Shown here in pieces: positions 18,761 through 28,138 of a DNA stretch of 64,000 nucleotides. The notes under the pieces were generated by a model that did no database searches, was not told the origin of the DNA, and saw only the letters and a list, made by a program, of their open reading frames with translations. Source of the DNA: an uncultured Prevotella sp. (lineage in GTDB: Bacteria > Bacteroidota > Bacteroidia > Bacteroidales > Bacteroidaceae). Where the stretch lies: assembly GCA_944321295.1 (NCBI GenBank), contig CALUKU010000003.1:62001-126000 (forward strand), read 5' to 3'. Within the stretch, counting starts at the first letter, position 1, and every line of letters starts with the position of its first letter. The position numbers and the translations under genes are program-made.

Positions 18761-19624
18761 ATGAAACCAACGGCTATATTGTTGCTTCATTGTCCCGACA
18801 AGCGGGGGATTGTAACGGAGATAACGAAGTTCATAACGGACAACAACGGAAACATCGTCTACCTTGACCAGTATGTCGACAGGCAGGACGGCATGTTCTT
18901 CATGAGGCTTGAGTGGGAGCTTGACGGCTTCGTCGTACCGCGCGAAAAGCTGAAGGACTATTTCCAGACGTTGTACGCGTCGCGTTACAAGATGACGTTC
19001 AACCTGTATTTCAACGACGTCAAGCCGCGCATGGCAATATTCGTTAGCAAGATGAGCCATTGCCTTTACGACCTGCTGGCGCGTTACAATGCCGGCGAAT
19101 GGAACGTCGAGATACCCTGCATTGTGAGCAATCACGACGACTTGCGTTATGTGGCCGAGCAGTTCGGCATACCATATTACGTTTGGAAGATTAACAAGGA
19201 CCATTCAAACAAGGCCGAGGTGGAGAAGGCCGAGATGGAACTTCTGGAGAAAGAGCGGGTCACCTTCATCGTGCTTGCCCGCTACATGCAGATAATCAGC
19301 GAGGATATGATAGCGGCATACCCTCACCATATTATAAATATACACCACTCGTTCCTGCCTGCCTTCATAGGCGCAAGGCCTTACCACCAGGCTTGGGAGC
19401 GAGGGGTTAAGATTATAGGTGCGACGAGCCACTACGTAACGACCGAGCTTGACGCCGGTCCGATAATAGAGCAGGACGTCGTGCGGATAACCCATAAGGA
19501 TACGCCCGAAACACTGGTGCTTAAGGGGCGCGACCTTGAGAAGATAGTGCTCAGCCGTGCCGTAACCAAGCACATTGAGCGCAAGATACTGACGTATAAC
19601 AATAAGACGATAATATTCGGTTAA
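18761..19624 (+). CDS. purU: Formyltetrahydrofolate deformylase
   Basis: Hydrolyses 10-formyltetrahydrofolate to formate and tetrahydrofolate, balancing the one-carbon pool. The 287-residue protein has an N-terminal ACT-type domain (about 1-85, LLHCPDKRGIVTEITKF) and a formyltransferase-fold catalytic domain with NIHHSFLPAF (Asn/His) and TTELDAGPII (Asp), the family catalytic residues. It is followed by hisH after 7 bases. HisF/HisH release AICAR, which is formylated with 10-formyl-THF in purine synthesis, so the pairing could be metabolic; that is inference. Confidence 0.95.
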   Translation: MKPTAILLLHCPDKRGIVTEITKFITDNNGNIVYLDQYVDRQDGMFFMRLEWELDGFVVPREKLKDYFQTLYASRYKMTFNLYFNDVKPRMAIFVSKMSHCLYDLLARYNAGEWNVEIPCIVSNHDDLRYVAEQFGIPYYVWKINKDHSNKAEVEKAEMELLEKERVTFIVLARYMQIISEDMIAAYPHHIINIHHSFLPAFIGARPYHQAWERGVKIIGATSHYVTTELDAGPIIEQDVVRITHKDTPETLVLKGRDLEKIVLSRAVTKHIERKILTYNNKTIIFG

Positions 19625-19631
19625 GACGGCG

Positions 19632-20228
19632 ATGAATGTAGTAGTTGTAAAATATAATGCCGGCAACGTGTACAGCGTGGTGAACGCTCTGCGCAGGCTG
19701 GGCGTGGAGCCGACGTTCACTGACGACGCCCGGCTTATAAGTTCGGCCGACAAGGTGGTGTTTCCCGGTCAGGGCGAGGCTGCCGGCGCCATGGCCTACC
19801 TGCGCCAGCGGGGCCTTGACGGCGTGATAAAGGGTTTGCGCCAGCCCGTGCTGGGCATTTGCATAGGCCAGCAGCTGCTTTGCCGCCACTCGGCTGAAGG
19901 CGACACTGACTGCCTTGGCGTGTTTGACGTCGACGTGCTGAAGTTCGCCCCGACGCGCCATGAGGACAAGGTGCCGGCCATGGGCTGGAATTTGCTGTAT
20001 GACATGCGCCGCCCATTGTTCGAAGGCATACCGGCTGACGAGGCTTTCGTCTATTTCGTCCATAGTTATTACGTGCCCGTATGCGGATTTACGGCGGCCA
20101 AGGCCGACTACATCTTGCCGTACAGCGCGGCCCTCAACAAGGATAACTTCTATTCCACTCAGTTCCATCCTGAGAAGAGCGGCGGCGTTGGCGAAAGGAT
20201 TTTGCGTAATTTTATAGAACTGACATAA
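19632..20228 (+). CDS. hisH: Imidazole glycerol phosphate synthase, glutaminase subunit
   Basis: Class I glutamine amidotransferase that supplies ammonia to HisF for histidine synthesis. The 198-residue protein has the nucleophile loop LGICIGQQLLC with the catalytic cysteine, and TQFHPEKSG with the histidine and glutamate of the triad. The loop reads GICIGQQ rather than the common GICLGMQ. It is in a tight run with purU, hisA, hisF and hisIE. Confidence 0.95.
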   Translation: MNVVVVKYNAGNVYSVVNALRRLGVEPTFTDDARLISSADKVVFPGQGEAAGAMAYLRQRGLDGVIKGLRQPVLGICIGQQLLCRHSAEGDTDCLGVFDVDVLKFAPTRHEDKVPAMGWNLLYDMRRPLFEGIPADEAFVYFVHSYYVPVCGFTAAKADYILPYSAALNKDNFYSTQFHPEKSGGVGERILRNFIELT

Positions 20229-20240
20229 GTAAATTGAGCA

Positions 20241-20969
20241 ATGATAGAACTGATACCTGCCATCGACATCATCGACGGTAAGTGCGTTAGGCTGACTAAA
20301 GGCGACTATGACGCTAAGACCGTTTACAGCGACTCGCCGGCCGATGTTGCGGTGAGGCTTGAGGAAGCAGGCTTCAAGCGTCTGCACGTAGTCGACCTTG
20401 ACGGCGCGAAATCGAAGCATGTGGTCAATCTGCAGGCTCTGAAAGACATTACTTCACGCACCGGATTGGTTGTCGACTTCGGAGGCGGCGTAAAGACCGA
20501 GGACGACATCAGCAAGGTTTTCGGTTGCGGCGCAGCCATGGTGACGGTCGGTTCAATAGCCGTTACGGAGAAGGACCTGTTCGTCAAATGGCTTGAAAAG
20601 TTCGGAGCTGCGAGGATAATCCTCGGCGCCGACGTGCGCGACGGCATGATAAGCATTAACGGGTGGAAGGAAGACACGCAAGAGCCAATCACCGATTTCC
20701 TTGAGTATTATGTGGCCCGCGGCGTCAGGAACGTGCTCTGCACTGACATTTCAAAGGACGGCACGTTGCAGGGACCTGCGTTCGGTCTGTATGAGGAAAT
20801 ACTTAAGAACTTCCCCTCAATCAACCTTATTGCCAGCGGCGGGGTTTCATGTGTTGACGACATCCGCCGCCTGGAGCGGGCGGGAGTGCCTTCCGTAGTG
20901 TTCGGCAAGGCGTTATACGAGGGCAAGATTGACGTTGAAAAGCTCATAAGCGGTATGAAGGAACGATAG
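20241..20969 (+). CDS. hisA: ProFAR isomerase
   Basis: Converts ProFAR to PRFAR by Amadori rearrangement in histidine synthesis. The 242-residue beta/alpha barrel starts [12 protein letters not shown] with the first catalytic aspartate (Asp8), has VVDFGGGVK in the first half, and [13 protein letters not shown] with the second aspartate, followed by IASGGVS in the phosphate-binding loop. It begins 12 bases after hisH. Confidence 0.96.
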   Translation: MIELIPAIDIIDGKCVRLTKGDYDAKTVYSDSPADVAVRLEEAGFKRLHVVDLDGAKSKHVVNLQALKDITSRTGLVVDFGGGVKTEDDISKVFGCGAAMVTVGSIAVTEKDLFVKWLEKFGAARIILGADVRDGMISINGWKEDTQEPITDFLEYYVARGVRNVLCTDISKDGTLQGPAFGLYEEILKNFPSINLIASGGVSCVDDIRRLERAGVPSVVFGKALYEGKIDVEKLISGMKER

Positions 20970-21015
20970 CGGCTGTAGCCGTGCGCTGCCTGAAAGCGGC
21001 TTAAAATATGAACTC

Positions 21016-21786
21016 ATGGCAAAAGGACTTGCAAAAAGAATAATTCCCTGTCTTGACGTTAAGGACGGACAGACCGTAAAAGGTACTAATTTCGTTAACT
21101 TGCGAAGGGCCGGCGACCCCGTGGAGTTGGGCAAGGCTTATAGCGAGGCAGGTGCTGACGAGCTTGTTTTTCTCGACATAACGGCAAGTTGCGAGAAGCG
21201 AAAGACCTTTACCGAGATGGTGACGCGCGTGGCGGAGGAAATAAACATCCCGTTCACCGTAGGCGGCGGCATTAATGATATTGCCGACGTTGAAAGGCTG
21301 CTGTCAGCAGGCGCCGATAAGATCAGCGTAAACAGCGCCGCCTTACGGCGTCCCGGGCTGATAGACGAGATAGCGGGCAGGTTCGGTTCGCAAGTCTGCG
21401 TTTGCGCCATCGACGCAAAATATGAGGACGGGCGGTGGACGTGTTATCTTAACGGAGGGCGCGTGCCTACTGACCGTGAGCTGTTTTCATGGGCCAGGGA
21501 GGCCGAACAGCGCGGCGCCGGCGAGATATTGTTTACGAGCATGAACCATGACGGAGTGAAATGCGGATATGCCAACGAAGCATTGGCTGAACTGTCTGAT
21601 GCGTTGGGAATTCCGATCATTGCGAGCGGAGGCGCCGGACTGCCGGAGCATTTTAAAGACGCTTTCACGCTTGGTAAGGCCGACGCGGCCTTGGCGGCAA
21701 GCGTATTCCATTTCGGCGAGATAAGCATTGCCGGATTGAAGCGTTATCTGCATGACGAGGGGATAAACGTCAGGCTGGTTAACTGA
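21016..21786 (+). CDS. hisF: Imidazole glycerol phosphate synthase, cyclase subunit
   Basis: Forms imidazole glycerol phosphate and AICAR from PRFAR and HisH-derived ammonia. The 256-residue barrel has [10 protein letters not shown] with Asp11, FTVGGGIND, and [12 protein letters not shown] with the second catalytic aspartate near 130. Length is normal. It follows hisA after 46 bases. Confidence 0.96.
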   Translation: MAKGLAKRIIPCLDVKDGQTVKGTNFVNLRRAGDPVELGKAYSEAGADELVFLDITASCEKRKTFTEMVTRVAEEINIPFTVGGGINDIADVERLLSAGADKISVNSAALRRPGLIDEIAGRFGSQVCVCAIDAKYEDGRWTCYLNGGRVPTDRELFSWAREAEQRGAGEILFTSMNHDGVKCGYANEALAELSDALGIPIIASGGAGLPEHFKDAFTLGKADAALAASVFHFGEISIAGLKRYLHDEGINVRLVN

Positions 21787-21828
21787 AGCTTCGTTTTAAT
21801 GTGTAATCGTTGTTGAAATAAATTTTAA

Positions 21829-22443
21829 ATGAATATAGATTTTAAGAAGATGAACGGCCTTGTGCCGGCCATAATCCAAGACAGCAGGACCTTGAAGGTG
21901 CTGATGCTCGGATTTATGAACGAGGAGGCTTTTGATAAGACCGTCGCTACAAAGAGGGTCACGTTTTACAGCAGGAGCCGTAAGTGCTTGTGGACGAAAG
22001 GCGAAACATCAGGCAACTATCTGAATGTGGTCGACATTCAGAATGACTGCGATAATGATACGTTGCTGATAAAGGTTGTTCCCGAAGGGCCCGTATGCCA
22101 TTTGGGAACTGACACGTGCTGGGGTGAGGCTAACACGTCGAACCCTCTGCTCTTTCTTTCGTCATTGCAGGATTTCATAGAAAAGAGGCACGAGGAACTT
22201 CCCGAGAACTCATATACCACAAGCTTGTTTAAGGACGGCATTAACAGGATGGCGCAGAAAGTGGGCGAGGAAGCCCTTGAAACGGTGATAGAAGCCGTTA
22301 ACGGCAGTAACGAACGATTGGTTTACGAGGCTTCTGACATGTTTTACCATCTTATCGTTTTGCTTACGGAAAAAGGACTTCGTATAGAAAACATTGCCGA
22401 CGAGTTGCGCAAGCGCCATGAGCCGGGTTGGCATAAACATTGA
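21829..22443 (+). CDS. hisI: Bifunctional phosphoribosyl-AMP cyclohydrolase / phosphoribosyl-ATP pyrophosphatase
   Basis: Fused HisI-HisE for steps two and three of histidine synthesis. Residues 1 to about 105 form the cyclohydrolase with FYSRSRKCLWTKGETSG and the zinc ligands in QNDCDNDT and CHLGTDTCW; residues about 110-204 form the pyrophosphohydrolase with KVGEEALETVIEA. The fusion is common in Bacteroidetes. It ends this his cluster, which lacks hisG, hisD, hisC and hisB; those must be elsewhere. Confidence 0.95.
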   Translation: MNIDFKKMNGLVPAIIQDSRTLKVLMLGFMNEEAFDKTVATKRVTFYSRSRKCLWTKGETSGNYLNVVDIQNDCDNDTLLIKVVPEGPVCHLGTDTCWGEANTSNPLLFLSSLQDFIEKRHEELPENSYTTSLFKDGINRMAQKVGEEALETVIEAVNGSNERLVYEASDMFYHLIVLLTEKGLRIENIADELRKRHEPGWHKH

Positions 22444-22467
22444 AAACTTGAAAAAACATAATATCGT

Positions 22468-23169
22468 ATGTTCATTGAATATAAAAATGTAAATATATAT
22501 CAAGATGACGTTTGCGTGCTTGGCAACGTGAACTTTCATGTTGATGAAGGTGAGTTCATATATATAATAGGTCATGTCGGCTCGGGAAAAAGCAGCTTGC
22601 TGAAGACTATTTATTGCGAACTTGACATCGACGAGGGCGACGAGGCCGTAGTGTTGGGCCGCAACCTGCTGAAGATTAAAAGGAAGGAAGTGCCGGCGTT
22701 GAGGAAAGAGTTGGGCATAATATTCCAGGATTTCCAGCTGCTGCATGACAGGAGCGTTTACAAGAATCTTCGGTTTGTCCTTAAGGCTACGGGCTGGAAG
22801 GGCAAGACGGAGATTGACGAGCGCATAGATGAAGTGCTTGAGGCTGTCGGCATGGTTGACAAGAAGATGAAAATGCCATATGAGCTCTCCGGCGGCGAGC
22901 AGCAGCGTATTGCCATAGCGCGTGCCATATTGAACAAGCCTAAAATGATTTTGGCCGACGAGCCTACCGGCAATCTTGACCCTGAAACTGCCGACAACAT
23001 CGTCAGTCTGCTTAAGCAAATAAGTCTTACGGGAACGGCTGTTGTAATGTCTACTCACAATCTGCCCATGCTTGACAAGTATCCGGGCATAGTCTACCAA
23101 TGTAACGAGGGACAAATAAAAGACGTGACCGAAGAGTATAACAAAATAAGCCTTAACGGCGAGGAATAG
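22468..23169 (+). CDS. ftsE: FtsE-like ABC ATP-binding protein
   Basis: Cytoplasmic ATPase expected to pair with an FtsX-type membrane protein in cell-division peptidoglycan hydrolysis. The 233-residue protein has Walker [10 protein letters not shown] (35-43), signature [14 protein letters not shown], Walker [14 protein letters not shown] and H-loop STHN. It starts 24 bases after hisIE. No ftsX lies next to it, so the division role rests on sequence resemblance; another small ABC exporter ATPase is the alternative. Confidence 0.85.
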   Translation: MFIEYKNVNIYQDDVCVLGNVNFHVDEGEFIYIIGHVGSGKSSLLKTIYCELDIDEGDEAVVLGRNLLKIKRKEVPALRKELGIIFQDFQLLHDRSVYKNLRFVLKATGWKGKTEIDERIDEVLEAVGMVDKKMKMPYELSGGEQQRIAIARAILNKPKMILADEPTGNLDPETADNIVSLLKQISLTGTAVVMSTHNLPMLDKYPGIVYQCNEGQIKDVTEEYNKISLNGEE

Positions 23170-23215
23170 TTCTTGTTTTTCTTAGTATAAAAATAAAACC
23201 CAAAATACAGACATT

Positions 23216-24547
23216 ATGATAGTAATGAAATTTGGAGGTACGTCCGTCGGTTCGCCGGAACGTATGAAGGAAGTTGCACAATTGATAACAAAAAGCGGAG
23301 AACCGGTGATTGTTGTGCTTTCGGCAATGTCGGGCACGACAAATACCCTGATTGAGATTTCCGATTATTTATATAAGAAAAATCCCGAAGGAGCGAACGA
23401 TGTCATCAACCGTCTTGAAACGGTTTACATGCGTCATGTCGACGAACTTTATTCAACTGACGAATGGAAAAACGAAACCCGCGACTTCTTGCGCGGCGAG
23501 TTTGATTATTTGCGCTCCTTCACGAAGGATTTGTTTACGAGCTTTGAGGAAAAAAGCATTGTTGCGCAGGGCGAGATAATGAGCACAAACATGGTTGTCA
23601 ATTATCTCAAGGAGTGTGGCTTTAACGCCATGCTGTTGTCGGCCTTGGACTATATGCGCACCGACAAGAACTCGGAGCCTGATTCTGCTTATATAAAGGA
23701 AAAGCTGATGAAGTTGCTGGAAGAAAATCCGGGCAAGCAAGTTTATATAACACAAGGCTTTATCTGCCGTAACGCCTATGGCGAGATTGACAACCTTCAG
23801 CGTGGAGGCAGCGACTATACGGCTTCTCTCATAGGCGCGGCGGTAAATGCTGACGAAATTCAGATCTGGACCGACATTGACGGCATGCATAATAATGACC
23901 CTCGCGTGGTAGATAAGACGGAAGCCGTAAGGCAGCTGCATTTTGAGGAAGCGGCCGAGCTTGCGTATTTCGGCGCAAAGATACTTCATCCTACTTGCGT
24001 TCAGCCGGCTAAATTTGCGGGAATTCCCGTTCGCCTGTTGAACACTATGGACCCGTCGGCACCTGGAACGATAATTAATAACGACATAGTGCCGGGCAAG
24101 ATAAAGGCCGTAGCCGCGAAAGACAATATCACGGCAATAAAGATTAAGAGCAGCCGAATGTTGCTGGCGACGGGCTTCTTGAGAAAGGTGTTCGAGATAT
24201 TCGAGAGCTATCAAACGCCGATAGACATGATCGCGACAAGCGAAGTAGGAGTGTCGATGAGCATTGACAACGACTCGCATCTAAGCGACATCGTGGCAGA
24301 GTTGAAGAAATATGGAACGGTGACGGTTGACCGCGATATGTGCATAATCTGCGTTGTCGGAGATTTGGATTGGAGTAATGTAGGCTTTGAAACATTGGCA
24401 GCTGAAGCGATGAAGAACATTCCTGTGAGAATGATTTCGTATGGTGGAAGCAATTACAATATTTCATTTTTAGTGCGTGAATGTGACAAGAAACGTGCTT
24501 TACAGAGTTTGAGCGACACATTGTTTAATGGTAATATTGAAAAATGA
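23216..24547 (+). CDS. lysC: Aspartate kinase
   Basis: Phosphorylates aspartate, opening the lysine/threonine/methionine routes. The 443-residue monofunctional enzyme has VMKFGGTSVGSP at the start, RGGSDYTASLIGA in the kinase core and two C-terminal ACT domains (about 300-443; MIATSEVGVSMSID), so feedback control by an amino acid, probably lysine, is likely. Its UGA overlaps the ATG of lysA by four bases, which implies translational coupling and a lysine/diaminopimelate role. Confidence 0.95.
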   Translation: MIVMKFGGTSVGSPERMKEVAQLITKSGEPVIVVLSAMSGTTNTLIEISDYLYKKNPEGANDVINRLETVYMRHVDELYSTDEWKNETRDFLRGEFDYLRSFTKDLFTSFEEKSIVAQGEIMSTNMVVNYLKECGFNAMLLSALDYMRTDKNSEPDSAYIKEKLMKLLEENPGKQVYITQGFICRNAYGEIDNLQRGGSDYTASLIGAAVNADEIQIWTDIDGMHNNDPRVVDKTEAVRQLHFEEAAELAYFGAKILHPTCVQPAKFAGIPVRLLNTMDPSAPGTIINNDIVPGKIKAVAAKDNITAIKIKSSRMLLATGFLRKVFEIFESYQTPIDMIATSEVGVSMSIDNDSHLSDIVAELKKYGTVTVDRDMCIICVVGDLDWSNVGFETLAAEAMKNIPVRMISYGGSNYNISFLVRECDKKRALQSLSDTLFNGNIEK

Positions 24548-25704
24548 AAGGTGTTTTCCCGATAGATAAGTTTAAAGAAAAGAACACTCCATTTTATTAT
24601 TATGACACCGACTTGTTGCGTAAGACGCTGAAGGCTGTCAATGACGAAGCCGGCAGATATGAGAACTTTTGCGTGCATTATGCCGTTAAGGCCAATGCAA
24701 ATCCGAAACTGTTGAACATCATTTGCCAGTCAGGACTTGGTGCCGATTGCGTGAGCGGTGGCGAAATTCAGGTGTGCGTTAATGCCGGTTTTCCATCTGA
24801 TAAGATAGTATATGCCGGTGTCGGAAAAAGTGATTGGGAGATTAATCTGGGGTTAGACAAGGATATTTCTTGTTTTAACGTTGAAAGTCTGCCTGAACTT
24901 GACGTCATAAACGAGCTTGCCGCGAAAAAAAATAAGGTGGCACGCGTGGCTTTCCGCATAAATCCTGACGTCGGGGCGCATACGCATGCCAACATAACTA
25001 CAGGACTTGCCGAGAATAAGTTCGGCATAGCCATGGAGGATATGGAGCATGTCATACAGCGAGCCATGGATTTGAAGAACGTCAGGTTTACCGGCTTGCA
25101 TTTTCATATAGGTTCGCAAATTCTTGACATGGGCGACTTTGTCGCCTTGTGCAATCGTATTAATGATTTACAGTGTCAGCTTGAGCTGCATCACATTAAT
25201 GTTGAGAACATCAACGTAGGAGGCGGATTAGGCATAGATTACACTCACCCGAACAAAGTTCCAATACCTGACTTTAAGTCGTATTTCGCTACGTATGCTC
25301 GTCATCTGAAACTGCGCAAGGGGCAAAAGCTTCATTTCGAGTTGGGGCGTTCCGTCGTGGCCCAGTGCGGAACGTTAATATCACGTGTACTTTACGTAAA
25401 GCAGGGTAAGGTGAAACAATTCGCAATAGTCGATGCGGGAATGACGGACCTTATCCGACCGGCTCTATATCAGGCATACCATAAGATAGAGAACATATCA
25501 AGCGGATTGCCTGTGCAGACATACGATGTCGTAGGTCCCATATGCGAGTCGAGCGACGTCTTTGCCAAGGCTGTAGACCTGAACGAATGTAGGCGTGGTG
25601 ACTTATTGGCAATACGTTCGGCAGGCGCTTATGGGGAGATAATGGCTTCACAATACAACTGCCGTCCGTTGCCTGTTGGTTTTATTTCAGAGGAAATGCA
25701 ATAA
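24544..25704 (+). CDS. lysA: Diaminopimelate decarboxylase
   Basis: PLP-dependent last step of lysine synthesis. The 386-residue fold-type III enzyme has the PLP lysine Lys49 in HYAVKANAN, FHIGSQI, GGGLGIDY, and the C-terminal GPICESSDVF with the active-site cysteine and AGAYGEIMASQYN. It overlaps lysC by four bases. The next gene is an unrelated glycosyltransferase 37 bases later. Confidence 0.95.
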   Translation: MKGVFPIDKFKEKNTPFYYYDTDLLRKTLKAVNDEAGRYENFCVHYAVKANANPKLLNIICQSGLGADCVSGGEIQVCVNAGFPSDKIVYAGVGKSDWEINLGLDKDISCFNVESLPELDVINELAAKKNKVARVAFRINPDVGAHTHANITTGLAENKFGIAMEDMEHVIQRAMDLKNVRFTGLHFHIGSQILDMGDFVALCNRINDLQCQLELHHINVENINVGGGLGIDYTHPNKVPIPDFKSYFATYARHLKLRKGQKLHFELGRSVVAQCGTLISRVLYVKQGKVKQFAIVDAGMTDLIRPALYQAYHKIENISSGLPVQTYDVVGPICESSDVFAKAVDLNECRRGDLLAIRSAGAYGEIMASQYNCRPLPVGFISEEMQ

Positions 25705-25741
25705 TATAGGATTATTGTCGTCATATTAGAAAAAGGCATTT

Positions 25742-26881
25742 ATGTTTTTTGACAGCATAACGATAGTGGTTTGTGTGGTTTTGGTAGTGTTGGCCGTAGC
25801 TTCGTCATTGGCGGACGTTCTTATTAAGAAAGTATGCACCGATGATAAAGAGGTGGGGGATAACGCCTGTAAACCCGTTTCTATTATAATCATTGCGGAT
25901 AACAATGCTAATGAGCTGGGAAAGAACCTGCCGTTATTCTTATCGCAGGATTATCCTGCGGGATTTGAGGTGATCGTCGTTGTTGATAAGGACGAGGACG
26001 GCACGGGCGACGTGTTGAAGACATTCTCTAAGCATGCTAACTTTTATACCACGTTTGTTCCTGATTCTTCACGTTACATGAGCCGTAGGAAGCTGGCAAT
26101 AACGTTGGGAGTAAAAGCCGCAAAGCATGAATTGATCTTATTGACTGACGCGACTTGCAAACCTGTTTCTGACAAATGGGTGAGCAGGATGGCTGCGGCA
26201 TGTACGGATGGCGTCAATATGGTTCTCGGTTATAGTAATTATGTGTGTGAAGCCGGCTCGTATAAAATGTTTTACCGTTTCCGCCGTGAGTATGCGTTAC
26301 TTCATGAGGCATGCTCTGGCAACGCTTACGGCATGGCTGGTAATAATTTGTTATTCAGAAAGAGCATGTTCATGTCAGGGAATGGTTTCCGTGGTAATTT
26401 GAAATATCTTCGAGGGGAATATCATTTCTTGGTTAATAAATATGCTAAAAGTGGCGGAGTTGCTGTTGAGACGCATCAAGACAGCTTCATTGAAGAAGAA
26501 GCTCCGTCGCGGAAAAGCTGGTATAACAGGAATGTCTTTTACGTTGAAACACGTCGTCACTTGACAGGAAGTTTCAAGCATAGGGCAATGTTCAACATTG
26601 ACATGCTTATGTTACATGTTTGCTTCCTGCTTTCTATTGCCTCGGCCGTTTATGCTGTTTGTTTCGCTGATTGGTTAGTGTTGCCGTTTTCATGCGTGGC
26701 GTTGGTCGCTCCTTTTGTGGTAAGGACGCTTGTGGCAAAACGGGCGATGGCTAAATTCCAAGTAGGAGTGTCGATGTTTAAGGTTGTTCCCTACGAGCTT
26801 GTTTTGATTTGGCACAACTTAAGGTATGCCATGGCTTACAGGTTTGCGGATAAGTACGATTTCATCAGTCACAAATCATAA
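25742..26881 (+). CDS. Membrane-bound family 2 glycosyltransferase
   Basis: A 379-residue GT-A glycosyltransferase. An N-terminal membrane segment (about 5-25) precedes the catalytic domain, with SIIIIADNNANE at the start, VIVVVDKDEDGT as the nucleotide-sugar region and LLTDATCKP as the DxD-like motif, here with only one canonical aspartate. Two or three membrane segments follow near 285-330. The product may be a glycan of the cell surface. It is followed 9 bases later by a second glycosyltransferase-like gene, and both use more A/T-ending codons than the genes at 35-48 kb. Confidence 0.85.
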   Translation: MFFDSITIVVCVVLVVLAVASSLADVLIKKVCTDDKEVGDNACKPVSIIIIADNNANELGKNLPLFLSQDYPAGFEVIVVVDKDEDGTGDVLKTFSKHANFYTTFVPDSSRYMSRRKLAITLGVKAAKHELILLTDATCKPVSDKWVSRMAAACTDGVNMVLGYSNYVCEAGSYKMFYRFRREYALLHEACSGNAYGMAGNNLLFRKSMFMSGNGFRGNLKYLRGEYHFLVNKYAKSGGVAVETHQDSFIEEEAPSRKSWYNRNVFYVETRRHLTGSFKHRAMFNIDMLMLHVCFLLSIASAVYAVCFADWLVLPFSCVALVAPFVVRTLVAKRAMAKFQVGVSMFKVVPYELVLIWHNLRYAMAYRFADKYDFISHKS

Positions 26882-26890
26882 AGTTCCGTT

Positions 26891-28138
26891 ATGAGGGTTC
26901 TGCATTTTATTCCAAGTCTGGTGATTGCCAATTCTTCAAGTTTTTTGAAATACAAACTTGGTTTGTTTGAGGCAATGGCAAAAGGTACGGAAATACTTGT
27001 CTTGACTTCGGACGCCGGCAATATGCAGATTGATGGTGCTGCGGTGAAAGAATATTCTCCGTTCAAGGTTTGTGTTGAATGTGGAAAGCGAGGCTTCGGT
27101 AAGGACTTGTCTGATTTCCGTCCGGACATTGTGCACATACATGCATGTTGGAACTTTTCGGCTTACGGTTTGTTTAAGGAATGTGTCCGACGTAAAATTC
27201 CTGTTGTATTGACTGTTGACAACCGTTTAAGCCGTTGGCATTTATCAAGCCGTTATTTATTCGTTAAGTTGCCGATGTGGTTTATGTTTCAACACCGCAT
27301 GTTGTCTGGTGTTGAGGCTTTGCATGCCATAAGCGAACAAGAGGAAACATGGCTTAAGGGTATTCATTGCATACCCGGCTTAAGGTTTGGGCGTTGTGTC
27401 AACTCCCGTGTGGCTGTTGTTGAGGCTTTCAATATTGTGGCGGATAAGTCCGCTGCGGATATGTCTGATGCGTTGATACGGCTTTACCAAAAAGTGATTG
27501 ACACTTCTCCTTTTGTAAGAATGACGGAAAATGAACGTCAAGTGGAGGATGGATTGCTTAAGGCAAGCCTTTTTGCCGATGGCGATGAAATACATGATAA
27601 ATCGTTTTTGTCGATACAACTGAGTAAAGCGTCATGGCGGCGGATATTCTTACACTCTAATGACGAAGGTGTGTTAGACAGCCTTATTGGAGGTCTTTCG
27701 GCTTCAGGTATGGAAGTTCCTGATGTTGATGTTGGGAATGTTGACCGCTTTACCATGAAAAGGAATAATGATGAATTGATTGAAAAACAAGTTTTAAAAG
27801 ACTCGAGAATCTCGAAAATAAAATCAGAAGGTGCGTTGCCGCCTCTTGAAAGTGAGCTTTGCGTGGCAATGGTGATGCTTTCCATTAAGATGAAACATTC
27901 GTGTGCGCACAGGTCTGATTTTATTAGGATATATAAAATGCTTCGTTTCAACGATTATGACGAAGGTCTTGTAAAAGACGTTCTTGATCGTTACGGAGTA
28001 AGTAAGTTTGCAGCGCGTATTATGACGATAATGAATGAACGATACGTGCTGGGCGAGGGGTTCATGCCTGTTGAACCTTTAGACGACAAGGGTACGGAAA
28101 CATTAAGACGTAAACTTTTTAAATCTGAAGTACAATGA
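26891..28138 (+). CDS. Glycosyltransferase-like protein with GT4-type N-terminal half
   Basis: A 415-residue protein. The first ~170 residues look like the acceptor half of a GT-B enzyme: MRVLHFIPSL at the start, PDIVHIHACWNFSAYG near 77-92 and ALHAISEQEETW. The second half does not show the usual donor-binding GR-x-x-xEKG block or the E-x7-E motif and does not resemble any family I know. It may be a non-catalytic partner or a divergent enzyme. It sits tightly after a GT2 gene and overlaps fbp by four bases, so it is translated in a coupled series. Confidence 0.55.
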   Translation: MRVLHFIPSLVIANSSSFLKYKLGLFEAMAKGTEILVLTSDAGNMQIDGAAVKEYSPFKVCVECGKRGFGKDLSDFRPDIVHIHACWNFSAYGLFKECVRRKIPVVLTVDNRLSRWHLSSRYLFVKLPMWFMFQHRMLSGVEALHAISEQEETWLKGIHCIPGLRFGRCVNSRVAVVEAFNIVADKSAADMSDALIRLYQKVIDTSPFVRMTENERQVEDGLLKASLFADGDEIHDKSFLSIQLSKASWRRIFLHSNDEGVLDSLIGGLSASGMEVPDVDVGNVDRFTMKRNNDELIEKQVLKDSRISKIKSEGALPPLESELCVAMVMLSIKMKHSCAHRSDFIRIYKMLRFNDYDEGLVKDVLDRYGVSKFAARIMTIMNERYVLGEGFMPVEPLDDKGTETLRRKLFKSEVQ

